Below, piece by piece: positions 7,537-9,955 of a stretch of DNA of 9,955 bases (position 1 is the first letter of the stretch; every line of letters starts with the position of its first letter). The notes under the pieces were generated by a model. That model did not search any database, was not told the DNA's origin, and saw nothing but the letters and a program-made list of their open reading frames with translations. Made by a program: the position numbers and the translations under genes. The stretch spans positions 1 to 9,955 of the forward strand of contig CAUJFU010000082.1 in assembly GCA_963169055.1 (NCBI GenBank), read 5' to 3'. Source of the DNA: Myxococcota bacterium (lineage in GTDB: Bacteria > Myxococcota_C > UBA6777).

Positions 7537-9186
7537 GTGCCTTCGAGACGTTTATTTTTATACGCTTTGTTGCTTGTTTGCCTCTGTTATACGCCGCTTT
7601 TCCTCGGCTGCGAAACCTATATGGCGATCTCTCAAGATCCGACCCAACGCCCAAAAACCGAACCCATCGCCTCCATCGAACCCACCCCCGAAGAACTCCC
7701 CCGCGAAGAACCTCCCCCCGAAGAACCCGAATGTGTCAACGGCATCCGTGACGCCTGCGAAACAGGCGAACCCGGCGTCTGCGCACCCGGCGAACGTCTC
7801 TGTACCAACGGGCGTTTTGGCCCTTGCAAACGCCTCCAAGAACCCAGCGCGGAGATCTGTGACAACCTCGACAACGATTGCGACGGAAAAACCGACGAAG
7901 ACCTCCAACGTAGTTGCTACACAGGTCCCCCCGAAACCCGACAAGTCGGCGACTGCCGCGACGGAATCCAAGTTTGCAACTCCGGCCAATGGGGCCCCTG
8001 TCTCGGCGATATCTTGCCCAAAGAAGAGATCTGCGACAACCGCGACAACGACTGCGACGGATTTATCGACGAATACCTCCCCATCCAACAAATCGGCACC
8101 GTTCGTAACTACTCGAACCTCGGCGATTACAGCCACCTGTACATGGTCTCCACACCCAACGGCTACGCCTTTGGGTGGTCCGAACGCGCTCAAAGCGAGA
8201 TGACGGGACAGATCCGCGTCACAGGTGTCCGCGCCGACGGCGACCGCGAGGGTTCCGATTGGCCCGTCACCAAAGAAGGAGAACGCGGAAATATCCACGG
8301 CCTCGCATGGATGGGCAAAGGCTTTGCCGTCGCATGGGATACAGACCAATCGCGTGGACGCGATATCTCCGATGCTTATATCGGAACCTTCAACCCCAAC
8401 GGCAGCCGACTGCGCGGACCCTTGATGCTCGAACAAGGCGGACGTGCCGCCAACACAGGCGTGGCCTACGGCGCAGGTTTATTAAGCGTTGGCTGGATTC
8501 GCTACATCGACGAATCGAGCGGATACATGCGCCTCCAACTCTTTGACACCGATCTCAAACCCCAAGGCGAGATCACGCCCATCCAGCCCGAATACGCGCT
8601 GCTTCCTCAAAACTCTCCCTTCCCCGCCATGGCTTTCAGCGGAAACCAAGTCGCCGTCTCTTGGTCCGCTCCCCAACGAAAACTCAAGCTCGGCCTCTTC
8701 GACAACAAGGGCAAACCCACCAACACCTTCTTCGATATCCCCAACGCAGGACTCGCCCCAGCCGACCCCGCCATCGCGGGCTACAATGACGGCTACCTCC
8801 TGCTATGGACCGACCTCAACAGCAGCCCGCCCGGCGCTCTCTACGCACAGCGTCTCGACCGACAAGGCCGCACCATCGGCGCACGCCAAACCCTCAGCAA
8901 CGAAGGCAGTCGCACCCCCACCCTCCAAGTCACCTCCTTTGGTGCTGTTGTCGCATGGTACCAAGAACAAACAGGTGGAATGGGCGTTTCCATCGGTCGC
9001 GTCGACCGCGACGGAAAACTCCTTGCCCCCGCTTCTTGGTTCTCTGTCCCCAACATCCAACCCTACATCACGATGGCTTGGACCGATCTCGGAAAAGGCT
9101 CTGGACGCGGTGCCATCGCTTGGATTGAACGCGAACAACGACTCAATGTCGATCGCATCATGGTCGCCCCCCTCGGCTGTCGCTAA
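7537..9186 (+). CDS. Lipoprotein with two MopE-like motifs and a probable seven-bladed beta-propeller
   Basis: From GTG 7537 the protein has 549 residues (553 from ATG 7525). Residues 1-24 are a lipoprotein signal (PSRR, then FLYALLLVCLCYTPLFLG) with acylated Cys25. A Pro/Glu-rich linker follows to about 65. Two Cys-rich units come next, each with a C..G...C..GrfGPC-type module and then ICDNLDNDCDGKTDED (107-122) or ICDNRDNDCDGFIDEY (165-180). These are MopE-like, putatively metal- or calcium-binding motifs, common in myxobacterial surface proteins. From about 190 onward seven units of the form 'G.avaW...........v...D..G' recur, with cores FGWSE, VAWDT, VGWIR, VSWSA, LLWTD, VAWYQ and IAWIE. 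I infer a seven-bladed propeller. The protein is probably on the outer-membrane surface or the periplasmic face. No enzyme residues are evident; binding or adhesion is plausible but unproven. Confidence 0.85.
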   Translation: MPSRRLFLYALLLVCLCYTPLFLGCETYMAISQDPTQRPKTEPIASIEPTPEELPREEPPPEEPECVNGIRDACETGEPGVCAPGERLCTNGRFGPCKRLQEPSAEICDNLDNDCDGKTDEDLQRSCYTGPPETRQVGDCRDGIQVCNSGQWGPCLGDILPKEEICDNRDNDCDGFIDEYLPIQQIGTVRNYSNLGDYSHLYMVSTPNGYAFGWSERAQSEMTGQIRVTGVRADGDREGSDWPVTKEGERGNIHGLAWMGKGFAVAWDTDQSRGRDISDAYIGTFNPNGSRLRGPLMLEQGGRAANTGVAYGAGLLSVGWIRYIDESSGYMRLQLFDTDLKPQGEITPIQPEYALLPQNSPFPAMAFSGNQVAVSWSAPQRKLKLGLFDNKGKPTNTFFDIPNAGLAPADPAIAGYNDGYLLLWTDLNSSPPGALYAQRLDRQGRTIGARQTLSNEGSRTPTLQVTSFGAVVAWYQEQTGGMGVSIGRVDRDGKLLAPASWFSVPNIQPYITMAWTDLGKGSGRGAIAWIEREQRLNVDRIMVAPLGCR

Positions 9187-9210
9187 CCCTCCCAAACAAC
9201 CCCGCCTTTT

Positions 9211-9214
9211 GGAG
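9211..9214 (+). promoter_or_regulatory. GGAG ribosome-binding site that favours a TTG start for the membrane protein
   Basis: GGAG touches the ATG at 9215 with no spacing, which is too close for efficient initiation. The TTG at 9221 is in the same frame and lies six bases downstream, the usual distance. The two choices differ by two residues (MA), so the protein is essentially unchanged. Confidence 0.45.
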
Positions 9215-9220
9215 ATGGCA

Positions 9221-9895
9221 TTGAATCGCTCTTCTCTCGCTCGAACGCTCGTCCTCCTCGCTTCTTTCCTCTTGTCCTTCACCTTTTGGCAGCTCCTCGC
9301 CAGTTGGCATCAACGAGTCCCCCCAAACGAAACGGTCTGGGGCCTATTTCAAGGAGATATGCCCACCTATCTCGCCAACGCACGCGCCACCTCCCCGCGC
9401 TTCTTCCACCTCACCTACGCAAGCCCCCTCGATCTCTCTCCCCAAAAACACGATTACCTCATCCAACTTCCCATCTCTTTGCTCTCCCTCTTGTTGAAAG
9501 CCGGCCTCAGCGAAAGCCAATCCAACCAGTTCCTCACTTTGTTCTTTGGAACGCTGATGTTCTTCAGCCTGTTTCTTTTGATCGAGAACATACTCCAACG
9601 CCATGCCTTTCGCATCCTCCTGTTTTTCCTTCTGTCTTTTGGCGGCGGACTGGCTTGGCTCTCCAGTCTCCTTCGATCGGATGTCGGCTTTTGGGCGGGC
9701 ATCCGTTTTTTTGAACACCACTACTACTGGTGGTTTTTTAATCTGTTCCGCAACTTGATCTACCCCCTCGAACTCATCCACCACTGCATCTTTTTTTGGT
9801 ATTTGTTGTGCCTAGTGAGACTCCACGGGATAAATCCCGTGGCTTCTTGGGTTAGGCGGCCTCAAAAGAGAGACAACTGCTCCCAAGCAACGTGA
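9221..9895 (+). pseudogene. Polytopic membrane protein, GT-C-like, truncated by a transposon end
   Basis: The frame starts at TTG 9221 (or ATG 9215), 28-34 bases after the lipoprotein stop, so the two are likely co-transcribed. Hydrophobic segments lie at about 5-28, 78-94, 103-124, 128-151 and 167-199. Between the first two is GDMPTYLANAR (45-55) followed by LTYASPLD (64-71). An acidic residue in the first periplasmic loop and a later FGGGLAWL are features I associate with GT-C glycosyltransferases that use lipid-linked sugars; this is a family-level impression only. From about residue 198 the character changes to a hydrophilic tail that is translated from the transposon's right-end palindrome and ends at a TGA (9893-9895). 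GT-C proteins normally exceed 400 residues, so the host gene is cut at about 40-50% of that length and is probably non-functional. Confidence 0.6.
9823..9842. repeat. Subterminal palindrome of the IS right end
   Basis: CCACGGGAT (9823-9831) and ATCCCGTGG (9834-9842) form a perfect 9-bp stem with a two-base loop AA. Subterminal hairpins of this kind are what the TnpA transposase of IS200/IS605 elements recognises as single-stranded DNA, and they form the last stem of the associated RNA scaffold. Confidence 0.8.
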
Positions 9896-9955
9896 CTCCG
9901 CTCACAGGGAGCACTACTGGCACAAACGCCAGATACTTTTGTGTTTGTCGGTTTT
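9862..9955 (-). CDS. tnpB: TnpB, RNA-guided nuclease of an IS200/IS605 element (last 30 residues only)
   Basis: The minus strand from 9954 reads 30 codons and stops at TGA 9864-9862. The tail ends in WEQLSLF and contains two cysteines (VSGVCASSAPCERS). Short divergent tails of this sort follow the RuvC-III motif in many IS1341-type TnpB proteins, but no catalytic motif lies in the visible part. The call therefore rests mainly on position: the frame ends just before the subterminal palindrome. TnpB would be the guide-RNA-dependent DNA nuclease that helps keep the element in place. The other minus-strand frame that I read through this region is closed by a TAG within 14 codons. Confidence 0.5.
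   Translation of the reverse strand, partial: KPTNTKVSGVCASSAPCERSHVAWEQLSLF

Larger units (their letters stand above)
9815..9955 (-). mobile_element. Right end of an IS200/IS605 (IS1341-type, tnpB-bearing) insertion, continuing off the window
   Basis: The minus strand shows, in order, the end of a reading frame with TnpB-like tail character (TGA at 9864-9862), about 20 bases of spacer, a palindrome with a 9-bp stem (9842-9823), GAGTCTCAC, and then sequence that continues the membrane-protein frame. A palindrome just after tnpB instead of long terminal inverted repeats is the hallmark of single-strand-transposing IS200/IS605 elements. The exact tip cannot be fixed without an uninterrupted homologue; it lies within about 9811-9822. 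The left end and most of tnpB are beyond 9955. Confidence 0.6.
9815..9955 (-). ncRNA. Probable omega RNA (reRNA) of the TnpB element
   Basis: In IS200/IS605 elements the guide scaffold is made from the 3' end of tnpB through the right-end hairpin, and the guide is the flanking sequence just past the tip. The visible piece has the expected order: tnpB tail, spacer, palindromic stem, element tip, foreign flank. The 5' end and the exact guide boundary cannot be set from sequence alone. The guide would be host sequence on the minus strand below about 9815, that is, the disrupted membrane-protein gene. Confidence 0.4.

Noticed and set aside
7558-8436. A 292-codon minus-strand frame opposite the lipoprotein gene
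   Set aside because: It mirrors the Asp/Cys-rich repeats of the MopE-like part as Ala/Val/Gly-rich text, has no ribosome-binding site or family resemblance, and overlaps a well-supported gene.
8489-9220. Extension of the membrane-protein frame upstream into the lipoprotein gene
   Set aside because: This part is the +1 shadow of the lipoprotein: Ser/Thr/Pro-rich with no hydrophobic pattern. The ribosome-binding site at 9211 marks the true beginning.
1-9955. CRISPR array, tRNA or rRNA genes
   Set aside because: No regularly spaced repeats of CRISPR type, no cloverleaf-like segment and no rRNA-like stretch were recognised on either strand.

Overview
The window most likely comes from a myxobacterial or other deltaproteobacterial-lineage genome (Myxococcota, Bradymonadota or an uncultured relative). 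The main clue is a lipoprotein carrying two MopE-type 'CDNxDNDCDG' motifs, each preceded by a 'C..G...C..G.wGPC' module, a combination I know chiefly from that group. The composition is moderately GC-rich, below a classic Myxococcus. A family-level resemblance of the first gene to planctomycete proteins keeps the assignment open. No rRNA, tRNA or housekeeping marker is present.

Layout. Positions 1-7136 hold four genes on the minus strand. In transcription order they are a class I SAM-dependent methyltransferase (7136-6327), a nucleotide-sugar 6-dehydrogenase of the TviB/WbpO/CapL subgroup (6181-4904), a CapI-type UDP-uronate 4-epimerase (4794-3760), and a very long secreted or membrane-anchored protein whose reading frame stays open from 3635 off the left edge (at least 1211 codons). 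A 388-base divergent intergenic region (7137-7524) separates these from two plus-strand genes: a lipoprotein with MopE-like motifs and a probable seven-bladed propeller (7537-9186), and a polytopic, GT-C-like membrane protein (from about 9221). The membrane-protein gene is broken at about 9812-9818 by the right end of an IS200/IS605-type element. That element's tnpB 3' end lies on the minus strand (9955-9862), followed by a 9-bp-stem palindrome at 9823-9842 and probably by an omega RNA.

How the genes work together. The dehydrogenase and epimerase form a two-step route from UDP-N-acetylhexosamine (or UDP-glucose) to a galacturonate-type sugar nucleotide, as used for capsule, O-antigen or exopolysaccharide. 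The methyltransferase could modify the sugar or the polymer, although its partner is unknown. The large protein and the lipoprotein are envelope proteins of unknown role, and the disrupted membrane protein may have been a lipid-linked-sugar glycosyltransferase. The theme is therefore cell-envelope and surface-polysaccharide biology, interrupted by a transposon.

Other points. A 41-base two-part hairpin lies in the leader of the dehydrogenase. A 10-bp direct repeat sits just upstream of the large gene. Three genes have their best ribosome-binding site in front of a GTG or TTG start. The plus strand is poor in G and rich in C throughout, so minus-strand genes favour G/T-ending codons and plus-strand genes favour C-ending codons.
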